DNA of 49,455 nucleotides from Fragilaria crotonensis. Lineage: Eukaryota; Bacillariophyta; Fragilariophyceae; Fragilariales; Fragilariaceae. The position numbers were made by a program, and so were the translations under genes. Positions 33,051 to 43,920 of the stretch are shown in pieces (position 1 is the stretch's first letter; every line of letters starts with the position of its first letter). Under the pieces are notes generated by a model. That model ran no database searches. It was not told the origin of the DNA and was given only the letters and a program-made list of their open reading frames with translations. Location: assembly GCA_022925895.1 (NCBI GenBank), contig JAKSYS010000479.1, positions 1 through 49,455 of the forward strand, in the 5' to 3' direction.

Positions 33051-34262
33051 ATGCAATCAAAATCACACGACAATGACGGCGACGATACAACACAAGCAGC
33101 TGAGATGGCATGGCCGTCAATAACTGATCGACTTGCCTCTTCAATCCTGTCTTTGGATGTGAATTTCCAGAACCTCCAAGATGTGGAAACCAATCTGCGC
33201 GCACGCTCGAAGAAGCAGTCGTCATTTCTGGTGTTTCTCATTAATGGTATTGCAACGATGCTCATTGTATTGTTCTACTTGATATCAATCGAATCCTTGC
33301 TTGGGATCACACTGTGTGTCACCCTGACGATCTTTACATACCAACAAATCCAAGCGGAAACAGATTACAACGGGAATATCATGAACTGGACCTTGCTCTC
33401 CTTTGCGATTGTGATTCCAATGTCATCGTCCATCAGCATGGCCTTTACCAGACGAGAAAAGGCTCTGACTAGTATTGCTGCACTTCGGTCTTTACTGTTC
33501 TCGATATACCAAGCTCATGCCTCGTGGGATTGGGGCACTTCCCTCCCCACGGGGCGGACCCAATCCAAGGTGGATTGGTTGCAGCATTCGGACGACGTTT
33601 TAAAAGACATCATGGCAATGAGTCACGATCTCACTCGGTATTTGACCATGCCGTCAACATCGAGGGCCAGACATCGCATCATGCCCCTTGAGAAGAGGCA
33701 AGCGCACCAGGGCCGCGAGTTTGGAGATCAACTCATGAATGCTGTCCTTACCCGTGTGGACCGCATCTCACTTTATTGTGAAATATTGAAACTTGAAGGT
33801 TTGCCAGGGAATGAGGCTGCACGCATCAGACAATGGGAACGAGAAGTTGTGCTACAGATTGAAACGTTGCAGGTTATCAAGGAATATAGAACCCCGCAGG
33901 CATTGAGAAGCTTGTGCCGCCTCTTCTCCGTTTTCCTGCCGCCATACTACGCACCCTTCTATGCGCAAATGGCGGTTGATCTCAACTCTCTTGAGATGGC
34001 TATTGCGTTTTCAATTTTGACCAGTTTTGCCTTGACGGCCTTGTTCGAATCGTTGACGCAAATGGAAGATCCCTTTCTTGCTCAGATTACGTTGGATGGA
34101 ATAGATGTGCCACGAGAGCTGCAACAGCTCCAATACAAGCGTCTGATGTCACAACGCAATGCAGTCTTTTTCAGCAAAGCAAACGAGTCGGTGAATGGAC
34201 TTCCGAGCGAACACTCGAATCTCGAAACTAGTCAAAGCCTACGTATCTTCGGTGAATACTAA
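33051..34262 (+). CDS. Multi-pass membrane protein of unknown function
   Basis: A single-exon frame of 403 aa from the ATG of MQSKSHDNDGDD. An upstream in-frame stretch to 32856 is open but GTAC-rich and unlike protein. Two closely spaced membrane helices (FLVFLINGIATMLIVLFYLI and LLGITLCVTLTIFTY) are followed by a third (WTLLSFAIVIPMSSSISMAF), a hydrophilic helical middle part and a C-terminal membrane pair. The C-terminal signature YRTPQALRSLCRLFSVFLPP, then ALFESLTQMEDPFLAQITLDGIDV, is a pattern I associate with a conserved eukaryotic algal and fungal membrane family of unknown function. A bestrophin-like chloride channel is a weak alternative. It converges on the Kir gene with only 35 bp between stop codons. 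Confidence 0.75.
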   Translation: MQSKSHDNDGDDTTQAAEMAWPSITDRLASSILSLDVNFQNLQDVETNLRARSKKQSSFLVFLINGIATMLIVLFYLISIESLLGITLCVTLTIFTYQQIQAETDYNGNIMNWTLLSFAIVIPMSSSISMAFTRREKALTSIAALRSLLFSIYQAHASWDWGTSLPTGRTQSKVDWLQHSDDVLKDIMAMSHDLTRYLTMPSTSRARHRIMPLEKRQAHQGREFGDQLMNAVLTRVDRISLYCEILKLEGLPGNEAARIRQWEREVVLQIETLQVIKEYRTPQALRSLCRLFSVFLPPYYAPFYAQMAVDLNSLEMAIAFSILTSFALTALFESLTQMEDPFLAQITLDGIDVPRELQQLQYKRLMSQRNAVFFSKANESVNGLPSEHSNLETSQSLRIFGEY

Positions 34263-34297
34263 ACATACGTATCCTACATTTGTTTCTTTTGACTCAC

Positions 34298-36625
34298 TCA
34301 GAGAACGTAGATATCTGAGTTGCTCAGACGACGACCTGTACTCAAATCTTCGCCACCTCCGCCAGCCTGCTCCGTCACGTCATTGATGACTGCCAAATCT
34401 ACCTTGACTCTTCTGCTGTGGTCATCATCTGCGTACATCATGGTCACAAAGACATAGCCAACGCTGACAGACTCAAAGTCGTACACCTTTTGCGCATACA
34501 CATTGTTGGCGTCGGCATTGGACGTGCCAGCGAAACTCACCAAAATTTGATCAAAGTTAAGACAGGCGCGCACACATTGGGCGTCATTGAATTCTCGGGG
34601 CCAAAATCCATGGTTGAGGCGAATTGCTTCTTTCGCGTCATCCGCCAAAATAGGAGATTCACAATCCAACGTGTGCCGCACTGTCCATACACGCTTGAAA
34701 AAGGGGTGATCCGGAGTTTCGACCTCGAGTTTCGAGAATACTCGTTTGGAAGCAATCTTGCCATAAGGGTCTTCTTCAAATGGTAGTTCTGAACGGTTGG
34801 CTTGCTCAACCACGCGGCTTGCCAGGTGCTTCAATTTATTCTTTTCTGACTCACTCAGAGGGTTTTGTCGATAGGAATCATCCACGATGGACCGTTCGAT
34901 TCGATGGCCGACGGCCTTGCCCTTGCGACGCCGACGGCGCTTCGATCGTGACCGCAATAGGCTTTCGGCCCTGGATCCATCTATCGAGGCAACAATATTC
35001 AAAGTGCAGTCCATGATCTCTCCCCCGGTGATGGCGTGCATTTGATTCGCGATGCGAAACTCCAGCACTGGGCAGGGAAGTTCCGTTAGATTAGTGCTCG
35101 CGTTTGTCGAACTATCGCTGGCACTCTTGGCACTGCGATCATCTGCAATGTCTGCGTCCTCCACCAAGACACCTTGTCCATACCGAACCACCAACGGATC
35201 AGAGAACTCCACCTGTGCGATGCTTCTCACACGTGCGACTTTTCCGAACATAATGGCGCCACAAAAACTTCCAAAGAGGACTCCGACAAAAGCTTCGAGT
35301 GCGCAAAGAAAGATAATAGGAGCGCATTGGCCTTGATTTTGTAATTGCTTCGATGTTGTCGGGTAAGTCAAACCGTAGCCCTGGGGCACAAGGAATCGTG
35401 TTAGAAATTTGAAAGAAATGCAACGGTGTATACAAGCAGCCGATCAAAGCAATGGCATACCACTGTAGCAAAGTTGGTCCACGACAGTTGAAAAGCATCA
35501 CCGAAATCTTGGAATGTAGACGAATCTGTGGCGTTTCCAAAAAATACTCCATTGACATATATACATTCGGGTCCAATTCGGCCACTCCAAAGAAGAAGAA
35601 GTGCGAAGAAAAGTATACCTCCAAAAAATCCCAGGGCAGCGGAAAAGAAGACTGTTAGGAAAGATTGACGGAAAGTCCAATGCAAATAGCGCGTAACGTA
35701 AGTGTTGGGTTCAAAGCCACAGCAGGAGCACTGTTGATCATTCCCACTTGAATCATCGTATATCACAGCATCTGAACCCTGAATGCCTAAAACACCTAAA
35801 ACGCTAGTCGTCAAGGTGTTTGTGGGTTTGCGGTTGGATAATCGAAACTGTGTTGTTTCGTACTCTTTGTGTTCGCCTGCTTCAGTCTCATTGCCCTCTC
35901 CTTCATCATTGCCCATAAAGAGTTTTGAGGGCACGCTTTGCATGCGCACACTGCGTGATAGCACTTCGAGTCGCCCATGCTGCGACTGGAGTTGTGAATC
36001 GTTGGCGTATGCTCCACTCCATGATTGCCTTCGCCCCAGATGTGTTTTGGTCTGGGATTGTCGTCGTAATAACGGTGCAACATTGTCCGAGAGAAATCGT
36101 TTGACGTATTGACTTCGTCTCTGAAACCTCTCCATCGGTTGACAATCGTATGCCGGTCGAACCTTGAGGATGAGAAAGTGGTTATGAACGGTGAGTTTGG
36201 AGGGACGGAGAATTCTTAAGCGCAAAAACTTCAACAATATTGCGACGAATTGTCTCTACGCTCAACCCTCAATGGACAGCTGCAGTCATACGTCATGCAT
36301 CGTGGGCTATGCTGCTTCCCAGCAAATGCCAGTAACGCGTTCGTATCGTGACGTACCTGAGCATAGAATTCTCTGCAGACAATTGAACTCGGTTTCTCGA
36401 CTTCCTCAATGTCAGCATGATCAACGGCCAATGAATCGTCATGCGGTGTCTTGGGATGCTTAGTCCTCCTTCGAAACAAGAGCGCGGATGATCCTCGAGA
36501 TGCAGTGACATCTCCGTCCGAAATGTTGCTACCTGTTCCACTCAATTCGTGATCTTCTGGGATGAAAAAACATGGAACCAAGGCTACTGGTAGAGTTTTC
36601 ACGACGACTGCCCGAACGTGAGGCC
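34298..36625 (-). CDS. Kir-type (inward-rectifier-like) potassium channel, 5' end cut off by a transposon
   Basis: Exons are 36625-36357, 36228-35461 and 35380-34298, with introns of 128 and 80 nt. TM1 (FLTVFFSAALGFFGGILFFA) leads to a pore helix (AFQLSWTNFATV). Splicing at 35461/35380 completes the K+ filter TVGYG. TM2 (IFLCALEAFVGVLFGSFCGA) and the Kir-type cytoplasmic beta domain follow (VEFSDPLVVRYG, LEFRIANQMHAI). A basic KRRRRRKGK stretch may bind phospholipid. The start codon is lost: the target duplication GGCCTCACG at 36625-36617 is the second half of ATGGCCTCACG, whose AT lies beyond the inserted element at 37834-37833. A run of six Ts (36570-36565, - strand) also shifts the frame by plus one. 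Counting both, the ancestral product is 706 aa. Confidence 0.85.
36617..36625. repeat. 9-bp target-site duplication, Kir-proximal copy
   Basis: CGTGAGGCC here is repeated perfectly at 37824-37832, directly outside the two inverted repeats. Confidence 0.9.
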
Positions 36626-37823
36626 GATAAAGCTTAACGTCTAGATATTTCGATCTATTTAGAATCTACATCGAAGATAAAAGTAACCCTTCCCGAACAG
36701 ATGATTATAACGTCATGTGAACGTCATCGATACGAACCCCTCGGTTCACTTAAAATCTCATTCCATGTGCATCGATTAGTCCAAATATGTCATACTTGGG
36801 GTACTTTGACTTCTACGTTGGTGCTTTTGAATCATTTGTTCGTTTTAGCCGCGCCCAAATCCGAAGTTGAAACCAACGGAAGGTCTGGTATACACCTACG
36901 CAGGTAAGTAGAAACGGTAGACGATGTACCTGAATGCATTTGGAACGCCAAATGCACAATATCATCACAAAATTCCACAATTCAAACTTGGACAATGGAC
37001 CCTCCACTGCAGACAATCTGCTTGTAATATCTCTGTAGTTCTCCTTCTTTTTTTACTCTCCAATCTGTGTCTTTAGCACATGTACCAATTGTAGTCAGTA
37101 GTAGAGACAATAGGAGTGAACATGTCTGTTTTTGATTGACTTTCAAAGCATTGTTTGAGAAGGGCCTCATGACAAAGAAAGCTCACCGGCGTACCGGTAT
37201 CGTGATACCGCCACTGTAGTAGTGGAATCGAGTACGCGGAGCACTTCAGTATTGTAGTGTGCAGTATAAAATCTCGACTGTGCCGCTGGAGCACTCAGAG
37301 TACTGGGATGCACGTAGAATCTACGATGAATTCCGAACTATCGTTGTTCGAATTTTATACTCGCGGGGATGTCCTATGTACCAGTAGTACCAACGCTAAC
37401 AGCAACTCGTAGACTTTCAGTATTAAACCGTTGTAGGTTTGTCTCCAAGAAAAATGGGGATGCTCGATTTTGGATGGAACTTTCGTGTTGTACATGGGTA
37501 TCGTACTTGTACCTCGTGCGCGGAGTACTACTAGCTAGCACAACCCACTGGAGGCACAACACATGTTTCAACTGTTGTGGTACCTGGTATTCATCAATTC
37601 ATCACATGTGATCATCGGATGTGGTGTAACCAAAATTTGGCAACCGTGCCAGCGCGCACTTGCGAACACCCCTTTCAACTAGCACTCTGATTGGTGAACG
37701 AACAAAGCTGATGACGTCCATGGGGCTGAAGGACAAATGAAGATGAATGTATACAAAAGTATATACTTTTATCTTCGATATAGATTCTAAATAGATCGAA
37801 ATATCTAGACGTTAAGCTTTCTC
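36626..37823. mobile_element. MULE-like non-autonomous DNA transposon, 1.2 kb
   Basis: Inverted repeats of about 60 bp bound the element: left 36626-36685, starting GATAAAGCTTAACGTCTAG, and right 37764-37823, the complement starting GAGAAAGCTTAACGTCTAG. They differ at only a couple of positions. Perfect 9-bp direct repeats lie directly outside. Long TIRs with 9-bp duplications are the hallmark of the Mutator (MULE) superfamily. The interior has no frame above about 80 codons and no transposase signature, so the element depends on an enzyme made elsewhere. GTAC-rich sequence occurs inside it (37190-37620). Confidence 0.88.
37764..37823 (-). repeat. Right terminal inverted repeat of the MULE-like element
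   Basis: It is the complement of 36626-36685, almost base for base across about 60 bp (AAATAGATCGAAATATCTAG is shared exactly). Confidence 0.88.
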
Positions 37824-37834
37824 CGTGAGGCCAT
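37824..37834 (-). pseudogene. Orphaned start codon of the Kir gene
   Basis: On the - strand ATGGCCTCACG is the original start of the channel. Reading on, it runs into the transposon end and stops after nine codons at the TAG inside the inverted repeat. It now forms only a tiny upstream frame. Confidence 0.8.
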
Positions 37835-38466
37835 GTTGGACGCCACCCAATTCTTTCACCGCCTCTCACGGAATAGGCGAGGATGGACGTATTGCTCACT
37901 CAGTGACGATAATTGCAGGGTTCGCGTTCAGTACTCTTGATTCCATTCAGGTGACTGCGTCCATGTGTCATTTGTAACAATGATGTACTGGTACGACTAC
38001 GCCGAGTATTTGTTTTTTGGCTTGTTTGTGTGGAATCAAGTAAAACCTAATACTGGCTGCTCATTGCCGAAGGGCCAACGTATCATTATGCGAGCGTACT
38101 AATAGGACCGATGTCACGATATCATGAAGTGGTATTTACGGCATCATCGAATCTGGAGGATCCGCGCTTCGCACTGCCCTGTCCACTACACTCAGAGTAC
38201 ATATGCGACGCTACAACAACAAATCAATTATTGTTCAAATCAGGGACAAGCAATATAAATCCAAAATGTCATAGCACCGAATCAGGCACATGACTTCTTG
38301 ATGTGAAAAACGATACACTTGGATCAATACTGAATATCCGGAATACATTTCTAATTACTATATATTTGGATGTACTTCTTTAGGTGAAAATGACATTCTA
38401 AAAATCTGTCCGTTTTCATATTTATGGCCAATGACAAAAACCGAAGAATTTTGACTGACGCTTGTA
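37835..38466. other. Original 5' flank of the Kir gene up to the next transposon
   Basis: This stretch lies directly upstream (- strand) of the orphaned Kir start and so should contain the ancestral promoter and 5' UTR of the channel. It contains no coding region I can support. Confidence 0.5.
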
Positions 38467-38486
38467 CAGCTGGTTACGCAATCAAG
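38467..38486 (+). repeat. Left terminal inverted repeat of the 3.6-kb element
   Basis: It pairs with 42045-42064 (17 of 20 positions) and is preceded by TA. Confidence 0.72.
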
Positions 38487-38697
38487 GATCTTGAAGTAGG
38501 CCGCAGTAATAATTGTACATGAGCATATTCTTTCGCATGTAGATACCGTGAAACGACGTCACGAATCCAAATACTTTACTCGGTCGCAACGAGGGCTTCG
38601 ACCATGATATTTGTCACAACACTGCAGATCACACTTGCGTAATTGGCCTGACTGACGCTGAAAAAGGGCTTGGTGATTGCCTTCAGTATCCAGCCAT

Positions 38698-41600
38698 ATG
38701 AACGAGTCAGTCCAATTCAAGAGTTCTGGCTATAAATTTGCTATTATTCGGAGTGCCTTCGTTAAGATCTGTGCTGACGAAATGTTTCGTCGAAGGGTGT
38801 GGAAGAAGTGGCTACCGGCAGAGACTTGGGCCGAAGCCCTGAGAGCATCTGGTCTCATTGATGCAGATGTGCATTTGATTGATGTCAAGAGTTTCAATGC
38901 GGCAATGATTCGAAGCAAATTGGATTTTAATGGGCATTTGATGGAAAGATTTGACGGCACAAATAATTCTGGAATATTCCGAGTGACCTTTCAGAGGAAG
39001 TGGTACTACTTGGTTACGGATCCAAATACACAAGTTGCCTATCCAAGTCCGCTTGATACAAATTGGAAGGAGAGAGTGCACTTGAATGCAAACAATGTGC
39101 TCGCCACACAGTCAACCCGGTCATCAGTAAGAGCCCCAGCATCCTGTCGCTGCTTTCATTTCACGACAACAATACAAGTGACGTGACACATCCTGAGACA
39201 ACTTCAAACAAACGTCAGCGCACCGGTAGCATCCAGGAAGTGGTGGATAGTTTAGGTACTGATGCCATTGTGGTCGACGAATCGGTTCATTTTCAGGCTG
39301 ACAGGTTTTCCTACTGGGATAGTCGGGAAGCATACAATTTGTTCAGGGCAAAACGCTCGCGCGTTTGGAGAAGTTGAGGGACACAACACTAAAGACACAT
39401 TGGAGCATCACATCAAGATTTTAAAGTCAGTGAGCGAAGATCAGAATGGGTGGAGAAATGTTGTTGAGGGTAGAGACCCGATAATCTTTGCACAGCATTA
39501 GATATCTTCATGCTCCGAGGTCGAGCCATAATTCTGTGTTTCGCATACCAAACTGCCATTGCACAAATGAATAAATGGACCTGGCAGCAGTGTTGTACCA
39601 AGGCATGCGAACAACTAAATCAGCTTGATTGGTACAAGCAACACATCGTAGGACCGTTCAAGATTGGAATGTTGAGTTTCGGAAACGAGGAACATTTTAC
39701 ATCCCAATCATATCGTTCGATGCGGAAAAAGGCCTTTGCCTCTCTTATTTTTAAGATTCCCGAAAGCGGAAGAAAAGATTACTGCTTTTGGATTAAGCAA
39801 TTTAACAACATTGACGGTGGAATTGGTGCATTCGTTCTGCCTGGAAAAGCTAATACCAGAACTATTTAAACAATGGTGTGACGACATGGAACAGTGCCGC
39901 ATTGAAGAAGGTACTACCGATAGATTGAATCATGAGCCATTAAGTCAAGAAATGTTTCTGCTTGAACATGGAATCCGAAATTTTAGTATACCGACATGCT
40001 GGCGATGGCTGCATCGATTAGGGTTTTCGTATAACACACAAAAGAAAGGATATTATGTGGACGGTCATGAACGAAGCGATGTCATCGCATGTCGGGAGCA
40101 GTTTTGTAGTGACTATCTAACCAAGCTCGAACCGAGGTGTCTAAGATGGGTGCAATTCACTGCAAGCGAATTAGCGACAACGAGGAATTCTATTTTGAAC
40201 CCAGCCTTTGGCCATAGCTACATTGACAGCGAGGGTGAGATGTGTTATGAATTCCATGTCGATTATTGCTACAGCTTTGATACCGCAAATGATGGCAATG
40301 GCATAATGGATGGGAAAGTTCCTTCGATGAGCATTCGTGCCCCAAAGCCTTCCAGGCCGATTGAAATCTACGGCCAAGATGAAAGCGTGTTTTCAAAATC
40401 TTTTCCCGCCAAAGAGTTGGGTTGGTCCAAATCAGCAGCGAGGACTTATGCCAAAATCGCTGGGAGAGGGACTGATGATCTCCGCGTTTGTTTCTCGAGA
40501 TACGGGTTCGGCATGCCAATCAGTGATGAGAATCTGGCAGCCATCAATGAAATCCGTCATGGCAAGGAGTATATCGACAAGACCGCAGCACTTGAAGTCT
40601 ACAAGTGTACTCGAAAGCCGCCTCTGACACAATCGCCATTTGTTCGACATTTACTGATTGGAGCAACAAAAGGCGGCTATTGGAACAGCTTTCACATGGC
40701 TATTCAGCTCGAAGATGCTGTTGATTGCTTGCAATACTTACGCCCACAGTTCGATTTTGTTTTTTTTATTCGACCATAGCCAAGGTCACGCTCGGAAGAA
40801 GGATGGGGCACTCGATGCAAATAGCATGTCTCGTAGTTTTGGAGGAGTGCAACCAAAAATGCGATGCTCCACAATAGAAGCTGGTTGTCTCGGTCCCTTT
40901 CCAAGCATTTTGAACATTGGCGATGAGCAATCAATGGCCTTCAAGGATGGCGACCGTGGTCCTTGGTGGTTTGTCTCAAACGAGCTTTGCGACAAACGAA
41001 AACATGATACTCCAGACACTGGTGGTCGTTCAAAATTGTACAACGAACTCGAATCGAACTTGCTAAAGCCCTCTTTGAGGAGGCCGGTATAACAGTTGAA
41101 TCGAATCGCCCATTGAATGAGCTCAAGGAAATATCAAGTCGGCATGGTTTAAGTCTCACATGCCAAAATTCTTCATCACCGAGGGCTGGGTTGGGAAGCC
41201 AAAGGATTACTTCAAGTCTTGTGGGAGCGAGGTTGGATTGACAAATCTCAGTGCAAGGAATCGACTGACAAGGAAGGATACAAGATATTGAACACATCAT
41301 GCTATACACTTAATGGGAAGAAAAATCCCATCACCGGAATTCTTGACGAGTCAATGTCACTTCGCAATGCAATTGCAAAGTGCTCGGACTTCATGCAAGA
41401 GGAAACGGCATTGCAGTACCTGGGATCTCAACTAGGATTAAGAGTGATGCTTACACCGAAGTTTCACTGTGAGTTTGCCGGCGAAGGGATTGAGTATAAC
41501 TGGGCTCATGCGAAGGCAAAAATGCGAAGGACTCCTATTCGTGAAAAAAAGGCGAGCCAATTTCATGAATCTTGTCATGAAGTGCTTATGTCCTGAATCT

Positions 41601-41891
41601 GTACTGACAAAAGAACGGATAAGGAAGTTCGCATCAAGAGCACGTGCATACATTTGCACATATTACTACCTTTCACAAGTTGAAGGTGGGAACAACAGAA
41701 CCGACAATCGCAACAATTCTCATGGCGATGCTCCTCCTGGTGACGTTGCTTGTTGTGTTCCTGAAAAACAGCAGCTTCTCTTCAAGGAGATTGAAAAGCT
41801 GATGAAACATTTCAGGACACATCGGTGTGCATTAGATTTTGATACTCGCTTTGTGCTGGCGGCGTTGAGGGAGGAGGAGGAGGCTATCTGA
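38698..41891 (+). pseudogene. DDE transposase of about 1,060 aa, multiply frameshifted
   Basis: Long conserved stretches follow one another in changing frames: an N-terminal half with a zinc-finger-like CKQCARH segment (39090), a helical DNA-binding middle part (WRWLHRLGFSYNTQKKGYYV, 39997-40056), and the catalytic core. The core has D at 40378-40380 (YGQDESVF), D at 40772-40774 (LFDHSQGH) and E at 41492-41494 (EGIEYNWAHAK). The LFDHSQGH and TPKFHCEF...EYNWAHAK wording matches a family of large Tc1/IS630-related transposases known from fungi and algae. Frame changes include T8 at 40760-40767 and an A run near 41546-41552; at least seven are needed in all. As written it cannot be translated to a full protein. 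Confidence 0.75.
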
Positions 41892-42044
41892 ACACCATGG
41901 TTAATGCAAGGTGTCAACTGATCTGATTCTTGTTCTTGTGTGAAGGTCGTTTGTGCGATTGGATCTTGTCGTGAGATTTGCTGACGTCCACTATGGAATT
42001 TAGTGTACACCTGTAGAAATGTTACTCCACCTTACGTCAGGAGG

Positions 42045-42064
42045 GTTGATTGTGAAACCAGCTG
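42045..42064 (-). repeat. Right terminal inverted repeat of the 3.6-kb element
   Basis: It is the inverse of 38467-38486 with three mismatches, followed by TA. Confidence 0.72.
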
Positions 42065-42165
42065 TACCGTGAAGAAAAGCGATGAAGCGGATTGATTCGA
42101 GGAACCGAAACGCGTCACGCCGCAAGCAACGTTTGCTTACGTGGACGCGAAAAATTTGGATCAAT

Positions 42166-42210
42166 AGGGACTTTAAGCAAACCGAAAAATCTCTGCGCGC
42201 GCACGTTTTT
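42166..42210 (+). repeat. Left terminal inverted repeat of the Harbinger element
   Basis: The first 16 bp are perfect, then an imperfect match follows up to the GCGCGCGCAC block; the partner is at 46046-46090. Confidence 0.85.
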
Positions 42211-42538
42211 TGCCCTCTTTCAGCCTCCCGGGGAAAACCCGATGTCACACTTCATGTCTCCGGTATTCAGATTCCAACTTGAAGCTGAGCTAAGGCTAAA
42301 GTTGTGCGCAGAACCAAAAACCATGGCCAACTCAACCTTAAAATGCCATTTTAAGGTTGCGTTGTCAGGCAACCTCTATCTCCGCGCGCACCATGATCTC
42401 CTTTGGCCGCGCCAGGAATTTCCTCATTGAGACATACCAGAAGTAACGTACTAGACCACCACGACTGAGGTTGGCGGCAATCCGAAAGAGTACTGGAGTA
42501 CTTTTTCAACTGTGACTGGTCAACAACAACGAAGCAAC

Positions 42539-43520
42539 ATGGAATCCGCGATGGCATCATCTGCAGCTCTCAACAAAGAGAACACCTGTCCACCATCAGG
42601 ACAAACACAAGAGAAGAGGAGCAGTGTTGTCGTCGGTTCGACTAAAAAGAAATTTCCGGAAGGGGAGCGTTATGAATTGCTGTTGATGGACATCGTCGAC
42701 AAAAATAATGCTCATATCCCGCCAAAGAATGGGATCAGCAAGTGTTGGGGTCAGGTTGTTGCTGACTTCAATGCAACTACAGGGCCAAGTGTTTACAAGT
42801 TTAGCGACTGGCGTCCTTTTCAGAGGAAGTACATTGGTATTCGCTCCCTTGCCGCACAGCCAGTTTCAGGAATCTGTTGCAAATGGTACCGCAAACGAAG
42901 ATGAACCCAGTGAAACCATGAGCAGGGTATACGGTATTGCGAACGATCACGCATTGGAAGAAGCTGATGCAAAGGATGCTGAGGTTGCTGCAAAAATGAT
43001 GGCAGAGCACGATGCCACAAAGCAAGTTGCGGAGGGGCGGGCACTGCGTCTGAAGAGTGCAAGTAGCATCGTTGCAGGTGAGGCAGTACAAGTTGGTGGA
43101 CCGATGATGGTGCTTGGCGACAACGGTGAGGTTGTCAAATTTGGATCCGAAGACGACTCAGCTCCAGCTCAAGTCATGGTGACACCAGCCGCAAACAAGA
43201 TCAACAAGAAGCGAAGAAACGTTGATAATTCTGCTGTTGGTGCCTCGAGCAATAAGGCATTGTGCCGTGACCTCATTGATTCTCTGACCAAAACACGACA
43301 GGGGAATGCTGAAATTGAGGCCAAGCGATTTGATTTTGAAAAGCAGATGGCTGAGAAACGTTTTGAGAAGGAAAAAGAAGATAGCCATCGCCAGCACGAG
43401 ATACAGCTTCGTAGTATGGACCTCCAAAAAATGCAGTGGGAAATGCAGATGGCAGAAATGAAGATCAGGATGGCCGAGCTTGAACGAGGAGGTCGTGGGA
43501 AGGAGGATAGCAGCAAGTAG
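42539..43520 (+). CDS. Harbinger accessory protein, Myb/SANT-like (one frame break)
   Basis: PIF/Harbinger elements carry a second gene whose Myb/SANT-like product helps bring the transposase to DNA and into the nucleus. Here the N-terminal half has KKKFPEGERYELLLMDIVDK followed by KCWGQVVADFN, a trihelix/SANT-type pattern. A linker with basic KINKKRRN and a long C-terminal coiled coil (EKQMAEKRFEKEKEDSHRQH, then MQMAEMKIRMAELERGG) follow. The frame shifts by plus one at CCC 42846-42848; ignoring one C gives 326 aa with continuous wording. The ATG at 42539 is chosen because the frame upstream opens only with a GTG. It converges on the transposase gene. Confidence 0.75.
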
Positions 43521-43920
43521 CCAGCAAGGTCATTCTCTGGGGCGGGGGACGAGTTCAAATTACTAGATTAATACTACTAATGGTGTCGTAGTATTGCAAA
43601 AGATACTGTATCACGTAGCATGGTATCGTCCGCTTATTAGTGAGTGCTGTTATCGACCACCACCATACTAGGATGACCTTGTTCGTTTGTGTTACTCAGC
43701 ATCGCAAACTTTTCCATGTATTTTGTTTAAAAGTGCTTCGTTCTTCGTACTGCGAGGTGCCTGGTCAAGTTCGCAACACCCCGCCAGCATTTTTTGAGCG
43801 CTCCTTGAGACGACCAGCTTTCCCCGATCACTTCGTCGGTGACCCGACTAGTAGTCAGTTCTGTTGGTCAATGCCATTTCTCGAGATATGGGATGCACTG
43901 CCGAAAAGGACAGAGGCACG
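43521..43920. other. Harbinger interior without a recognised gene
   Basis: About 400 bp lie between the accessory gene and the SufD fragment. An open frame covers 43640-44047 and contains PPAFFERSLRRPAFPDHF, but I do not recognise it. It could be more captured host sequence or chance. Confidence 0.4.

Larger units (their letters stand above)
38467..42064 (+). mobile_element. Tc1/mariner-superfamily DNA transposon with a very large transposase, 3.6 kb
   Basis: The termini are inverted repeats, CAGCTGGTTACGCAATCAAG at 38467 and the complement CAGCTGGTTTCACAATCAAC ending at 42064, with 17 of 20 bases matching. Each end is flanked by TA (38465-38466, 42065-42066). The CAG...CTG ends and TA target fit the Tc1/mariner superfamily. 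Nearly the whole interior is one broken transposase gene. Confidence 0.78.

Noticed and set aside
33051-34262. Assignment of the multi-pass protein as a bestrophin channel
   Set aside because: The general layout is similar but the diagnostic bestrophin pore motifs were not seen, so the function is left open.
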